DNA of 64,000 bases. Origin: Rathayibacter sp. VKM Ac-2856 (GTDB lineage Bacteria; Actinomycetota; Actinomycetes; Actinomycetales; Microbacteriaceae). Location: positions 1,178,001 to 1,242,000 of the forward strand of contig NZ_JABMLF010000001.1 of assembly GCF_013205055.1 (NCBI RefSeq). The letters are read 5' to 3'. The notes beneath the pieces are model-generated. The model made no database searches and was not told the origin of the DNA. It saw only the letters and a program-made list of their open reading frames with translations. The translations under genes and the position numbers were made by a program. Of the stretch, positions 1 to 8,700 are shown in pieces; within the stretch, counting starts at the first letter, position 1, and every line of letters begins with the position of its first letter.

Positions 1-491
1 TCGACCTCGAGGAGGGCGACGACCGTGGTGTCGCGCTGCTCCGCGACCTCGATCATGCGGGTCAGCAGCGGGTCGCGCGCGTCGATCAGGTCGTCGCCGA
101 GGAGGACGGCGAACGGCTCGTCGCCGACGTGGCGCTGGGCCCGCGAGACGGCGTGGCCGAGGCCCTTCGGCTCGCCCTGGCGGACGAAGTGCACGTCGGC
201 GAGGTCGCTCGCGTACTGCACGTGGGCGAGCTTGGCGTCGTCCAGCTTCTTGGCGAGGTTCTGCTCGAGCTCGGGGACCGAGTCGAAGTGGTTGGCCAGC
301 GCGTTCTTGTTGCGCCCGATGATGACCAGGACGTCCTGGAGACCGGCGTCGGCCGCCTCCTCCACCACGTACTGGATCGCCGGCTTGTCGACGACCGGCA
401 GCATCTCCTTGGGGATGGCCTTGGTCGCCGGCAGGAAGCGGGTGCCGAGACCGGCGGCGGGGATGACGGCTTTGCGGATACGAGTGCCCAT
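1..491 (-). CDS. galU: UTP--glucose-1-phosphate uridylyltransferase (5' part only)
   Basis: The enzyme makes UDP-glucose from UTP and glucose-1-phosphate in the cytoplasm, for cell wall and exopolysaccharide glycosylation. About 163 N-terminal codons are visible; the C-terminus lies outside the window. The protein opens with the nucleotidyltransferase signature PAAGLGTRFLPATKA, followed by PKEMLPVVDKPAIQYVVEEA and later LLGDDLID, all typical of GalU. ATG at 491 is preceded by a -10-like TAGTAT eight bases upstream and no ribosome binding site, suggesting a leaderless message. It is divergent from the formyltetrahydrofolate cyclo-ligase gene, an arrangement I believe is common in actinobacteria. 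Confidence 0.95.
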   Translation of the reverse strand, partial: MGTRIRKAVIPAAGLGTRFLPATKAIPKEMLPVVDKPAIQYVVEEAADAGLQDVLVIIGRNKNALANHFDSVPELEQNLAKKLDDAKLAHVQYASDLADVHFVRQGEPKGLGHAVSRAQRHVGDEPFAVLLGDDLIDARDPLLTRMIEVAEQRDTTVVALLEV

Positions 492-499
492 GGGGCGCC

Positions 500-505
500 A
501 TACTA
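500..505 (-). promoter_or_regulatory. -10 element of galU, leaderless type
   Basis: TAGTAT on the minus strand ends eight bases before the galU ATG. There is no room for a 5' untranslated region with a ribosome binding site. Confidence 0.5.
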
Positions 506-640
506 GCGGCGGCCGTGGTCCGGCACGTTTCGGCCCTGACAGGGGCTTGCCAAGCGTGCACCGCACGCGGGAGTGCGGGTTGCGGGAGGACTCCTCAGCA
601 CGGCGATCGGGCCCGGGGAGGCCGCGGGACACCCCCGATC

Positions 641-646
641 TAGACT
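641..646 (+). promoter_or_regulatory. -10 element of the cyclo-ligase gene, leaderless type
   Basis: TAGACT ends six bases before ATG 653. Transcription would begin at or next to the start codon, which favours ATG 653 over the in-frame GTG at 647. Confidence 0.55.
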
Positions 647-652
647 GTGGCC

Positions 653-1237
653 ATGCCAGCCGACATCAGCCACGAGAAGCGGGCGCTGCGGGCCGAGCTC
701 CGTGAGCGCCGACGCACGCAGACCGCGACGGCCCGCGAGCAGGCCACCCTCCACCTCACCCAGCACCTCGTCGACCTCGCGACCCGCCTCGGCGTGCGAT
801 CGATCGCCTGCTACCTCTCCGCACCGGACGAGCCGAGCACCCGCCCCTTCCTCGGCTGGGCCGAGAGCCGCGGCATCCGCGTCCTCTTCCCCATCTCCCG
901 CCAGGACGGCCTGCTCGACTGGGCGGTCGGCGACGGCCACACCGAGACGCAGGGGCTGTTCGGCATGCCGGAGCCCGTCGGTCAGCTGCTCGGCCCGATC
1001 GCCATCAACGACGTCGACCTGATCATCGTCCCGGCCGCCACCGTCGACCGCTCGGGCATGCGGATGGGCTGGGGCCGCGGCTACTTCGACAAGACGCTCG
1101 GCTCGATGGAGAAGTGCCCGCCGGTGTACGCCGTGATCTTCGACAGCGAGTTCGTCGACCACGTGCCGAGCGAGGTGCACGACCAGGCGGTCGACGGCGT
1201 CGTCACCCCGTCCGGCGTCGTCGACATCGGCCGCTGA
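653..1237 (+). CDS. 5-formyltetrahydrofolate cyclo-ligase
   Basis: It converts 5-formyl-THF to 5,10-methenyl-THF with ATP, returning the stored folate to one-carbon metabolism. The 194-residue protein has the family pattern: basic N-terminus (KRALRAELRERRR), CYLSAPDEPSTRPFL in the first third, FPISRQDGLLDW in the middle, and the nucleotide-binding RMGWGRGYFDKTL near residue 145. An in-frame GTG lies six bases upstream, but the -10 spacing supports the ATG. The zinc ribbon gene follows about 50 bases downstream on the same strand and may be co-transcribed. Confidence 0.92.
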   Translation: MPADISHEKRALRAELRERRRTQTATAREQATLHLTQHLVDLATRLGVRSIACYLSAPDEPSTRPFLGWAESRGIRVLFPISRQDGLLDWAVGDGHTETQGLFGMPEPVGQLLGPIAINDVDLIIVPAATVDRSGMRMGWGRGYFDKTLGSMEKCPPVYAVIFDSEFVDHVPSEVHDQAVDGVVTPSGVVDIGR

Positions 1238-1289
1238 GCCGCTCCCCTCTTCCCCTCCCCCTCGCCACCACCCCGCCTCAGGAGCACCA

Positions 1290-1706
1290 GTGCCCACCTA
1301 CTCCTACCGCTGCACGCAGTGCGGCAACGCCTTCGACATCCAGCAGAAGTTCACCGACGATACGCTCACCGAGTGCCCGAGCTGCCAGGGCGCGCTGCGC
1401 AAGGTCTTCAGCGCGGTCGGCGTGACCTTCAACGGGTCGGGCTTCTACCGGACCGACTCGCGCGCGTCGGGGTCGGGCTCGGGCTCGAAGGAGTCGAAGG
1501 GCGAGTCGGGCGGCGGCTCGTCCACCCCGGCGACCGCCGGTGCGGGGTCGGGCGGCTCCGGCTCGTCGAGCTCGGGGTCCTCCGGCTCGGGATCCTCCGG
1601 CTCGTCGTCGTCCTCGTCGGGCTCGGGCTCCTCCTCGTCGTCCTCCTCGTCCGGATCCTCGGGCTCCTCCTCGAAGCCGTCCTCCGGGTCGGGCTCCTCC
1701 TCCTAG
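1290..1706 (+). CDS. FmdB-family zinc ribbon protein with Ser/Gly-rich tail
   Basis: This small protein begins with the FmdB/CxxC zinc ribbon: CTQCG near residue 8 and CPSCQG near residue 30, followed by KVFSAVGVTFNGSGFYRTD. About 80 residues of almost pure serine and glycine follow the ribbon; such low-complexity tails are usual in actinobacterial FmdB proteins. Start is GTG 1290, with AGGAG about seven bases upstream. The function of the family is not settled, and a regulatory role is only assumed. It sits between the folate gene and mscL, probably in one transcription unit. Confidence 0.85.
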   Translation: MPTYSYRCTQCGNAFDIQQKFTDDTLTECPSCQGALRKVFSAVGVTFNGSGFYRTDSRASGSGSGSKESKGESGGGSSTPATAGAGSGGSGSSSSGSSGSGSSGSSSSSSGSGSSSSSSSSGSSGSSSKPSSGSGSSS

Positions 1707-1778
1707 GGCGGCGCTCCCCCGGGAGCCCGCCCGCCTCCGCGCACGACCTCCCGCCCGCCGGCAGAAACGGAACAGATC

Positions 1779-2231
1779 ATGATCAACGGCTTCAAAGAGT
1801 TCATCCTCCGCGGCAACGTCATCGACCTGGCTGTCGCCGTGGTCATCGGCGCCGCGTTCACCACGATCGTCAACGCGCTCGTCACCGGGATCTTCAACCC
1901 GATCATCGGCGTGATCTTCGACGCGTCCTCGCTGGAGGCGCTCGGCTGGACCCTCCGCGCCGGCGAGAACGGCGAGCCCGACACCGTCCTCGCGTACGGC
2001 GCCGTGATCTCCGCCCTGATCCAGTTCGTCATCGTCGCGTTCGTGCTCTACTTCGCGTTCGTGCTGCCGATCAACCACCTCAAGAACACCGCGTTCAAGA
2101 AGAAGATGGACGACGCTCCCGCCGCCGAGGACAAGGCGCCGACCGAGCTCGAGCTCCTCGCCGACATCCGCGACCTGCTCGCGAACGGCGGCACCGCGAC
2201 CACCGCGAACTCCGGCAAGCACGTCGACTGA
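1779..2231 (+). CDS. mscL: Large-conductance mechanosensitive channel
   Basis: MscL is a homopentameric inner-membrane channel that opens on membrane tension to release osmolytes during hypo-osmotic shock. The 150-residue protein starts with the family N-terminus (MINGFKEFILRGNVIDLAVAV), has TM1 at roughly 15-45 and TM2 at roughly 80-105 (FVIVAFVLYFAFVLPIN), and ends with the cytoplasmic helix ELLADIRDLLANGG. Length and order match MscL exactly. It is the last gene before a strong hairpin terminator. Confidence 0.96.
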   Translation: MINGFKEFILRGNVIDLAVAVVIGAAFTTIVNALVTGIFNPIIGVIFDASSLEALGWTLRAGENGEPDTVLAYGAVISALIQFVIVAFVLYFAFVLPINHLKNTAFKKKMDDAPAAEDKAPTELELLADIRDLLANGGTATTANSGKHVD

Positions 2232-2250
2232 CGCGTCCCGGAGCGGACGG

Positions 2251-2280
2251 AGGGGCGGCGACCGACGGGTCGCCGCCCCT
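2251..2280 (+). terminator. Rho-independent-type hairpin after mscL
   Basis: A perfect 13-bp GC-rich stem (AGGGGCGGCGACC with its complement) closes a 4-base loop 20 bases after the mscL stop. The T-tract is weak, as often in high-GC genomes. Confidence 0.75.
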
Positions 2281-2339
2281 CTCCGCGCGCCCGTCGATGT
2301 GCGCGCAGCGCACTCCCCAGCGTGCGATCACGTCAATTC

Positions 2340-2355
2340 TTGTTAACGGTAACAA
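2340..2355 (+). promoter_or_regulatory. LacI-family-type operator upstream of the GH43 gene
   Basis: TTGTTAACGGTAACAA is an inverted repeat with 6-bp arms (TTGTTA/TAACAA) in an AT-rich island within GC-rich DNA. It lies 125 bases before the GH43 start. Sites of the TGTTAACGTTAACA kind are bound by LacI-family sugar repressors in actinobacteria. No repressor gene is adjacent, so a trans-acting regulator is inferred. A plausible -10 (TAGTGT) follows about 30 bases downstream. Confidence 0.6.
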
Positions 2356-2479
2356 AGTGCTCGCGTGTCGCCGCCGCGAGCCTTTAGTGTGTGGATCCTC
2401 ACCACCCGTGCGACGGAGCACCGGCGCCCTCCTCGCAGGGTCCGCGCCTCGTCGCCCTCTCGATGACGAGGAATCCTGC

Positions 2480-5404
2480 ATGAGACGATCACGCTCGACG
2501 TTGCGGACCGCCCTGGCGACCACGACGATCGCCGCCACCGCACTGCTCGGAGCCGCGCTGCCGGTCTCCGCCTCCGGAGCCACGGCCCAGCCGCTGCTCC
2601 ACTACACCTTCGACACCGCCCCGACCGGCACGACGGTCGCCGACTCCAGCGGCAACGGCTACAACGGCACCCTGCGCGGCAGCGGCGCGACCGTCGCCGG
2701 CGGCGCGCTCAGCCTCCCGGGCGGATCCGCCGCCGCCGCGCCCTACGTGGACGTCCCGACGGCCGGCCTCGTCGGCAAGAAGGACCTCACGGTCTCGACC
2801 TGGCTGTCGAACCGGACCGGCCCCGCGAACACCGCGGCCGCCTTCCTCGGCGCCCCGGTCGCGGCCGGCGCCTCGTTCTCCTCCGGCTACTACCTGCTGA
2901 ACCCGACCAACCCGGCGGGCTACGTCAAGTCGGTCGTCACCAACGGCACGAACGCCGGCGCCCCGTGGTCCACCGAGGTCGGTCCCGGCTCGACGAACGC
3001 CGCCAGCACGGGCCTGCGCACCCCCGCCGGCTACTCGCTCTACACGACCGTCATCGACGGCACGAACGGGACCCTCTCGGTCTACGTCAACGGCACCCGG
3101 ATCGGCCAGAACGCGATCACGCGCAACGTCTCCTCCTTCGGCGCCTCGCTGGTCGGCTATCTCGGCCGCTCGACCTACAACGACGCCGGCTGGAACGGCC
3201 TGGTCGACGACTTCGCGGTCTACGACAGCGCGCTCACCGCCGACGCCGTCACCGCCCTGTACTCGTCGCAGGCGATCGACCGCGCCGTCGCCTCCGTCTC
3301 GATCCCGACCACCGCGACCGCCGGCTTCGCGCTGCCCACCAGCAGCGCCGGTGTCGCCGTGACCTGGCGCTCGAGCAGCTCCGCGATCGCCGTCTCGGGA
3401 GGCAGCGCCGTCGTCACGCGACCGGCCGCCGGCTCCCCCGACGCCGCCGTGGTGCTCACCGCGACCTTCACCTCCGGCAGCGACACGCGCACCGTCGACT
3501 ATCCCGTGACCGTCACCGCCGAGCTCGCCGACGCGGACAAGGTCCAGCGCGACCTCGACGCGGTGACCGTCGCCCAGGCCGGCGACGTCCGCACGAACAT
3601 CTCCGTGCCGACCCGCGGCGCGCTCGGCTCGAGCATCGCCTGGACCGTCGTCGGCTCGAGCGCCGCGACGATCCGCGACGGCAGCAGCGCCGACAGCCGC
3701 ACGATCGTCGTCGAGCGCCCCGCCGCGGGCAGCCCGGCCGTCGACGTGACCGTCCGCGCGACCGCGACCAGCGGAGCGGTCGCCCGCACCCGGGACTTCA
3801 CCCTCCGCCTCCAGCCCCTCCCGACCGGGAAGGACGACACCGAGGCCTACGTCTGGGCCTTCTTCACCGGCGAGGGCGCCGGCGCCGAGCGCGTCAGCCT
3901 CGCCGCCTCGAAGGGGAACGACGCGCTCGACTGGAACACGCTGAACGGCGGCGAGCCGGTCTTCACCTCCGACCAGGGCACCAAGGGCCTGCGCGATCCG
4001 TTCGTGATCCGCTCGCACGAGGGCGACAAGTTCTTCATGCTCGCGACCGACCTCAAGATCGACGGCCTGGCCGGCGGCTTCGACACGGCGCAGAAGTCGG
4101 GCTCCACGTACATCGAGGTCTGGGAGTCGACCGACCTGGTGACCTGGTCGGCGCAGCGCCACGTGAAGGTCTCGACCGACTTCGCCGGCAACACCTGGGC
4201 GCCCGAGGCGTACTGGGACGACGAGCTCGACACCTACGTGGTCTTCTGGGCGTCGAACATGTACCCGACCGCGAACGCGGCCGACCGCACCGCCGTCACC
4301 TACAACCAGATGATGTACGCGACCACCGACGACTTCGTCACCTTCTCGGAGGCGAAGCCGTGGATCGACGTCAAGCGCGGCACCGGCCGCGGCACGATCG
4401 ACTCGACCATCGCGAAGGACGGCGACACCTACTACCGCTTCACGAAGGACGAGGCGTCGATGACGCTGCGCGAGGAGAAGAGCACCGACCTGCTCGCCAG
4501 CATCAGCGGCACCCTGCCCGGGACGTCCGGACCGGCGGACGAGTGGACGCTCGTCAAGGAGCGGGTCGCCTCCGGCCTGCCCAACGGCGAGCCGAACGGC
4601 ACCTTCACCAGCGGTGAGGGCCCGAACGTCTTCCCCGCCAACGAGGGCGACGTGAACGGCCTCGACTGGTTCCTCTTCATCGATCAGCCCGACTACCACG
4701 CCGGACCGAACCACTACATCCCGTTCGGCACGGACGACCTCGCCGCGGACGCCTGGCAGCCGCTCGGGTCGAAGCTGCGGGAGAACCTGCCGCAGAACTC
4801 CGACGGCGGCAAGCCCCGTCATGGCACGGTCATCCCGGTGACCCGCGCCGAGTACCAGCGGATGCTCGAGGCGTACGCCCCGGCCGTCGCCGTCGCCTCG
4901 GTCGCCCCGATCGCGGTCTCGACCGCGGCCGGCACCGCGCCCGTGCTCCCCGGCGCCGAGCTCACCACGGTGGACGGCGCGAAGCGGACCGTCGCCGTGA
5001 CCTGGGACGCCGTCGCCCCGGCCTCCTACGCCGCCGCCGGGACCTTCACGGTCCGCGGCGTCGCGCAGGACGACTCGCGGATGCCGGTGACCGCCACCGT
5101 GACCGTGCAGTCCTCGCTGAAGGTGACGGCCGCGGCGAGCACCCGCTGCGTCGCCGGCAAGGTCGTGCTGACGGTCGTCGCGACCAACGGCGACACCGTG
5201 CCGATGGACGTCACGGTCACCTCCGCGGCGGGCACGAAGTCCTACGCCGCAGTCAAGCCGGGCGCCAACGCCTCCGCCGCCTTCACCGTCCGGGCCGCCC
5301 AGCTCGCGGCGGGCGAGGCGACGGTCACCGCGACCGCCACGGTCGCGGGCGCGCCCGTCACCTCCACCCTGAAGGCCCCGTACGCGGCCCGCACCTGCGG
5401 CTGA
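2480..5404 (+). CDS. Secreted multidomain GH43-family glycoside hydrolase (arabinan/xylan type)
   Basis: This is a 974-residue exoenzyme. A signal peptide (MRRSRSTLRTALATTTIAA..., cleavage near VSASGA, residue 33) is followed by a LamG/concanavalin-like domain (about 37-265) and two bacterial Ig-like modules (about 270-345 and 346-445). A five-bladed GH43 domain spans about 450-795, and a third Ig-like module and a C-terminal beta-rich domain complete the chain. The expected GH43 acids are visible: Asp in LRDPFVI, Asp in GTIDSTI and Glu in SGEGPNVF. The exact substrate (arabinofuranoside, arabinan or xyloside) cannot be read. There is no LPXTG motif or anchor, so it is probably released. The upstream inverted repeat suggests sugar-responsive repression. 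Confidence 0.88.
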   Translation: MRRSRSTLRTALATTTIAATALLGAALPVSASGATAQPLLHYTFDTAPTGTTVADSSGNGYNGTLRGSGATVAGGALSLPGGSAAAAPYVDVPTAGLVGKKDLTVSTWLSNRTGPANTAAAFLGAPVAAGASFSSGYYLLNPTNPAGYVKSVVTNGTNAGAPWSTEVGPGSTNAASTGLRTPAGYSLYTTVIDGTNGTLSVYVNGTRIGQNAITRNVSSFGASLVGYLGRSTYNDAGWNGLVDDFAVYDSALTADAVTALYSSQAIDRAVASVSIPTTATAGFALPTSSAGVAVTWRSSSSAIAVSGGSAVVTRPAAGSPDAAVVLTATFTSGSDTRTVDYPVTVTAELADADKVQRDLDAVTVAQAGDVRTNISVPTRGALGSSIAWTVVGSSAATIRDGSSADSRTIVVERPAAGSPAVDVTVRATATSGAVARTRDFTLRLQPLPTGKDDTEAYVWAFFTGEGAGAERVSLAASKGNDALDWNTLNGGEPVFTSDQGTKGLRDPFVIRSHEGDKFFMLATDLKIDGLAGGFDTAQKSGSTYIEVWESTDLVTWSAQRHVKVSTDFAGNTWAPEAYWDDELDTYVVFWASNMYPTANAADRTAVTYNQMMYATTDDFVTFSEAKPWIDVKRGTGRGTIDSTIAKDGDTYYRFTKDEASMTLREEKSTDLLASISGTLPGTSGPADEWTLVKERVASGLPNGEPNGTFTSGEGPNVFPANEGDVNGLDWFLFIDQPDYHAGPNHYIPFGTDDLAADAWQPLGSKLRENLPQNSDGGKPRHGTVIPVTRAEYQRMLEAYAPAVAVASVAPIAVSTAAGTAPVLPGAELTTVDGAKRTVAVTWDAVAPASYAAAGTFTVRGVAQDDSRMPVTATVTVQSSLKVTAAASTRCVAGKVVLTVVATNGDTVPMDVTVTSAAGTKSYAAVKPGANASAAFTVRAAQLAAGEATVTATATVAGAPVTSTLKAPYAARTCG

Positions 5405-5423
5405 CCCGGGGAACGCCCTGACG

Positions 5424-5455
5424 GCGGCCCGTCGCGCTCCGGCGCGGCGGGCCGC
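5424..5455 (+). terminator. Hairpin terminator after the GH43 gene
   Basis: A 14-bp stem with one G-T wobble (GCGGCCCGTCGCGC paired with GCGCGGCGGGCCGC) and a 4-base loop lies 20 bases after the stop codon. Confidence 0.7.
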
Positions 5456-5476
5456 TGCCGTGCGTGCCGTCCCCTC

Positions 5477-5539
5477 CCGCGAGATGCCACTTGTGCACGC
5501 GACACGCCGTGGAGAGCGTGCGCAAGTGGCATCTCGCGG
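5477..5539. repeat. 63-bp palindromic element, copy 1
   Basis: Arms CCGCGAGATGCCACTTG and its complement enclose a GC-rich centre with a second pairing region around GCACGC/GCGTGC. The same element recurs at 50793-50853 with nearly identical sequence. Both copies sit in 3'-to-3' intergenic spaces between convergent genes, so they may double as bidirectional terminators. Confidence 0.8.
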
Positions 5540-5551
5540 AGGGCGACGGGG

Positions 5552-5755
5552 TCAGTAGTGCGGGGGGACGTCCTGGCGGAGGCGGGCGTCGTTCGGGCCC
5601 GTGTCGGGGCGCGCGGCGGGCGCCTCGCGGTCGGGGATCACGGCGTCATGGGGGGACGGGTCGGTGCCGGGCTTCGCGGGCAGGGTCGCCCGCCGGCCGC
5701 CTCGCGAGCGCCGGAGCGGTCGGTCGGCGCCGGCGGGCGAGGCGTCCTCGGGCAC
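5552..5755 (-). CDS. Small proline/arginine-rich hypothetical protein
   Basis: A 67-codon frame starts at GTG 5755, two bases after the stop of the giant helicase-like gene, and ends PPHY. I do not recognise it. Nearly every codon ends in G or C, like its neighbours, which supports real coding. No membrane segment or domain is visible; the sequence is polar with many Pro, Arg, Ala and Asp. The tight spacing suggests translational coupling to the gene upstream. It could also be a chance open frame in GC-rich DNA. Confidence 0.45.
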   Translation of the reverse strand: MPEDASPAGADRPLRRSRGGRRATLPAKPGTDPSPHDAVIPDREAPAARPDTGPNDARLRQDVPPHY

Positions 5756-5757
5756 GC

Positions 5758-8700
5758 TCAGTCGGCGGGCAGCGGCGTGATCGGCTGCGTCTCGCCCGAG
5801 GCCGGCGCGGCGTCCGGCGTCTCGACGATCGGGGCGCCGGCTCCCACCGGGACCTCGATCGGACCGGTCGACGTCTCGTCCTGCGGTGCTCCGATCAGCC
5901 CGGACACCCGCGCGGCGACGGCCTCGGGGTCGGCGAACAGCTCGAAGTTGTGCACGCGGAGGTAGTGCCAGCCGAGGCGGCGCAGCAGCTCCGGACGCAG
6001 CCGCAGCGAGACCCGCAGGCTCTGCGTACTGACGTCGCGATCGGTCTCGACGACGACGGCACGGGTGCCGTGCGCCGCGACCAGCGCGAGCTTGCCCTTG
6101 TGGCCGATGTTGACCCGCAGTCCGCGGCGCTCGAGGCGCGCGGCCAGGTCGACCAGCATCGGCTCGGAGTAGTCGTCCCGGTCGCTCGGCTGGACGCGGT
6201 CCTCCGCCTCCTGCAGCACCTGGGCGAGCGCGACCATGCCGTGGCGCATCCGCGACTCGTCGATGTCGCCCGGGCGGAAGCACGAGACGATGTCCATCGA
6301 GCGGCGGGCGCGGGTCATGCCGACGGCGAGCAGTCGCTCCCCGCCCGGCTCGGCCAGCGCACCGAAGTTGGAGAGCAGGCGCCCGTGCGGCGTCCGGCCG
6401 TAGCCGATCGAGAAGATGACCCGGTCGCGGCTCTGCGCCACCGACTGCTCGAGCGTCACCACGGCGAACGGCTCGGGCCGGTCGCCGAGGATGAAGTCGT
6501 TGAGGTCCGCGCGCTTGGCGAACGCGGTGAGCACGGCCTGCTGCACCCGGACGGCGTGCCGCGGGCTCGCGGTGATCACCATCAGCGACTCCCGCGGGCG
6601 GATGACCGCGTGCTCGAGCACGAGCTCGACGACCTTCGCGACCTCGGCGTCGACCGACTCGACCGCTCCCGAGTCGTTCTCGGGCATGCCGTGACCGCTG
6701 GCGATGTAGTGGAAGCGGAGGGAGTCGTGCCCGAGGAACGAGCCGGCCCACGGCAGCGAGTCGATCCGGCCGCCGTAGAAGCGGCGGTTGACGAGCTCCG
6801 CGAGGTCCTCGCCGCCCGCGCGGTAGCTGCGGGTGAGCGTGACGGTGTTGAGCAGCTCGCCGAGGCGTGCGAGCGCCGACTGGGCGTGCAGGGCCTCGAC
6901 GTCGGTGCGCGAGGCGGCGTTGCCGAACTCGACGGTCTCGTCGACCCGCAGCGAGAAGGGCGTCGGCGTCTGCGTGACCGGGTCGCCGAACGCGACGACC
7001 TGCTTGGCGCGGCGGATCGCTCCGACGTTCTCGGCGAGGGTCGTGGCGCCCGCGTCGACGAGGAAGACCGCGTCGAAGGTGGTCTCGGTGCCGATGCGGT
7101 GCACCTCGTAGGGCGAGGCGAGCCAGGCCGGGGCGAGCACGCGCGAGAGGTGCGGCGCCGCCTTCTGCAGCTCCTGCGGAGTGGTCGAGGCCTCGGAGCG
7201 CAGCAGCGCCCGGAGCGCGTCGCGCTCGAGCTGCCAGTCGACGAGCCCGATCTTCCAGGTCTCCGAGAGCTTCCAGGCGAGCAGCTCGGCGCTCGAGGCG
7301 GCGTGCGCCTCGTCGACGAGCTTGAAGTCGGCCTCGAGCCGGTCGAGGACGCTGGTGTTGCCGCCGAGCAGGGCGCGCTCGTCGGTCAGCATGATCTCGA
7401 GGGCGGAGCGCCACCAGGCGAGATCGAGCTCGATCGCGACCAGCTCGGCCGGCACGTGGCGGCGCGAGAGGTCGGTCAGCAGCGGGTCCAGGCCCCACTC
7501 GCGGAGGGTCGAGAGCAGGGTCGTGCGCTCCTGCAGGTTCGCGAGCACCTCGCTGTCCTCGGCGAGGCCGGAGACCATCGAGACCAGCTCGGCGAGCGGG
7601 AGGGACGCGAGCGGAGTGCTGCTGCCGCGCCGGCCCAGCGGCTCGTCGAGCCGTCCGAGCTGGTCGGACACCTGCTGGAACGCGACCTGCACGTCGGCGA
7701 CGCCGACCGGCACCTCGGGGACGGTGCCCGCGACGGCGTAGCGCTGCCAGAGCGTCCGCTGCTGCTGCACGCGGCGCAGCGACGCGTTGAGGTCGGTGAC
7801 GTGGGCGCCGGGCCGCATGTACTCGCGGGCGAGCTTCTTCAGGCGGCGACGGTTCGTCGACGACATCTCGGCGGCCTCGCGGCGCGGCGAGGTGGCGACG
7901 ATGAGGTCCTGGATCGAGCGGTCGAAGACGGCCGGCTGGAACTTGTCGAGCGTCTCGCGGACGTCCTGCAGCAGGCGGAGGTAGATGCCGAGCTCGGCGA
8001 CCGACTCGAACGGGCGCATGCGCGTCTGCGCGATGACGTCCTGGGCGCGATCGAGCAGGCGCGGCAGGTCGCGCAGGTGCAGGCGCTTGGCCAGCTCGTG
8101 CGCGGCCTCGGCGTCGGCGGTGGAGTCGAACTGCGCGCCGTACCAGGGCGAGTCGCCCGGGCCGTAGCGGAACTCGCCGAGGCGGGCCGACTCGATCAGC
8201 ATCCGGGTCGCCTCGGGCCGGCTGTGCGCGAGGGCGGTCACGGCGCGGCGGTCGAGGCGGGCGGCGGTCGAGGGGGGCGTGCGCAGCTGCGAGAGGCGCG
8301 CCAGCTCCTCGAGGGCCTGCAGCGCCGAGACGCCGAAGCTGGGGTCGCGGCGGGAGAGCGCGCCGCGGTAGTCGAGCAGCACCTTGCGCAGGCGCAGCAG
8401 CGCGTCGTCGATCTCGCTGACCGAGGGGCGCGCGGCCTTCTCGTTGCGGCCGATCGACTGGATCAGGTCGCGGCGGAGCGTCCGCGGGCTGACCGCGATG
8501 CCGCCCAGGCCCGCGGAGAGCAGCCGCTGGTGGATGCTGTCGAGGCTCGAGCGGCGGGCGCCGACCACGAGGACGCGCTTGTGCTGCGCGGCAAGCGCGC
8601 CGATCGCGTTCACGATCGTCTGCGTGCCGCCGGTGCCCGGCAGGGTCTTCACGACGAGGGAGTTGCCGGCCGCGATGTTCGCGATGACCTGCTCCTGCTC

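Noticed and set aside
1319-2479. In-frame upstream extension of the GH43 gene across mscL
   Set aside because: The extension overlaps mscL and the zinc ribbon gene. The signal peptide, preceding operator and terminator all place the start at 2480.
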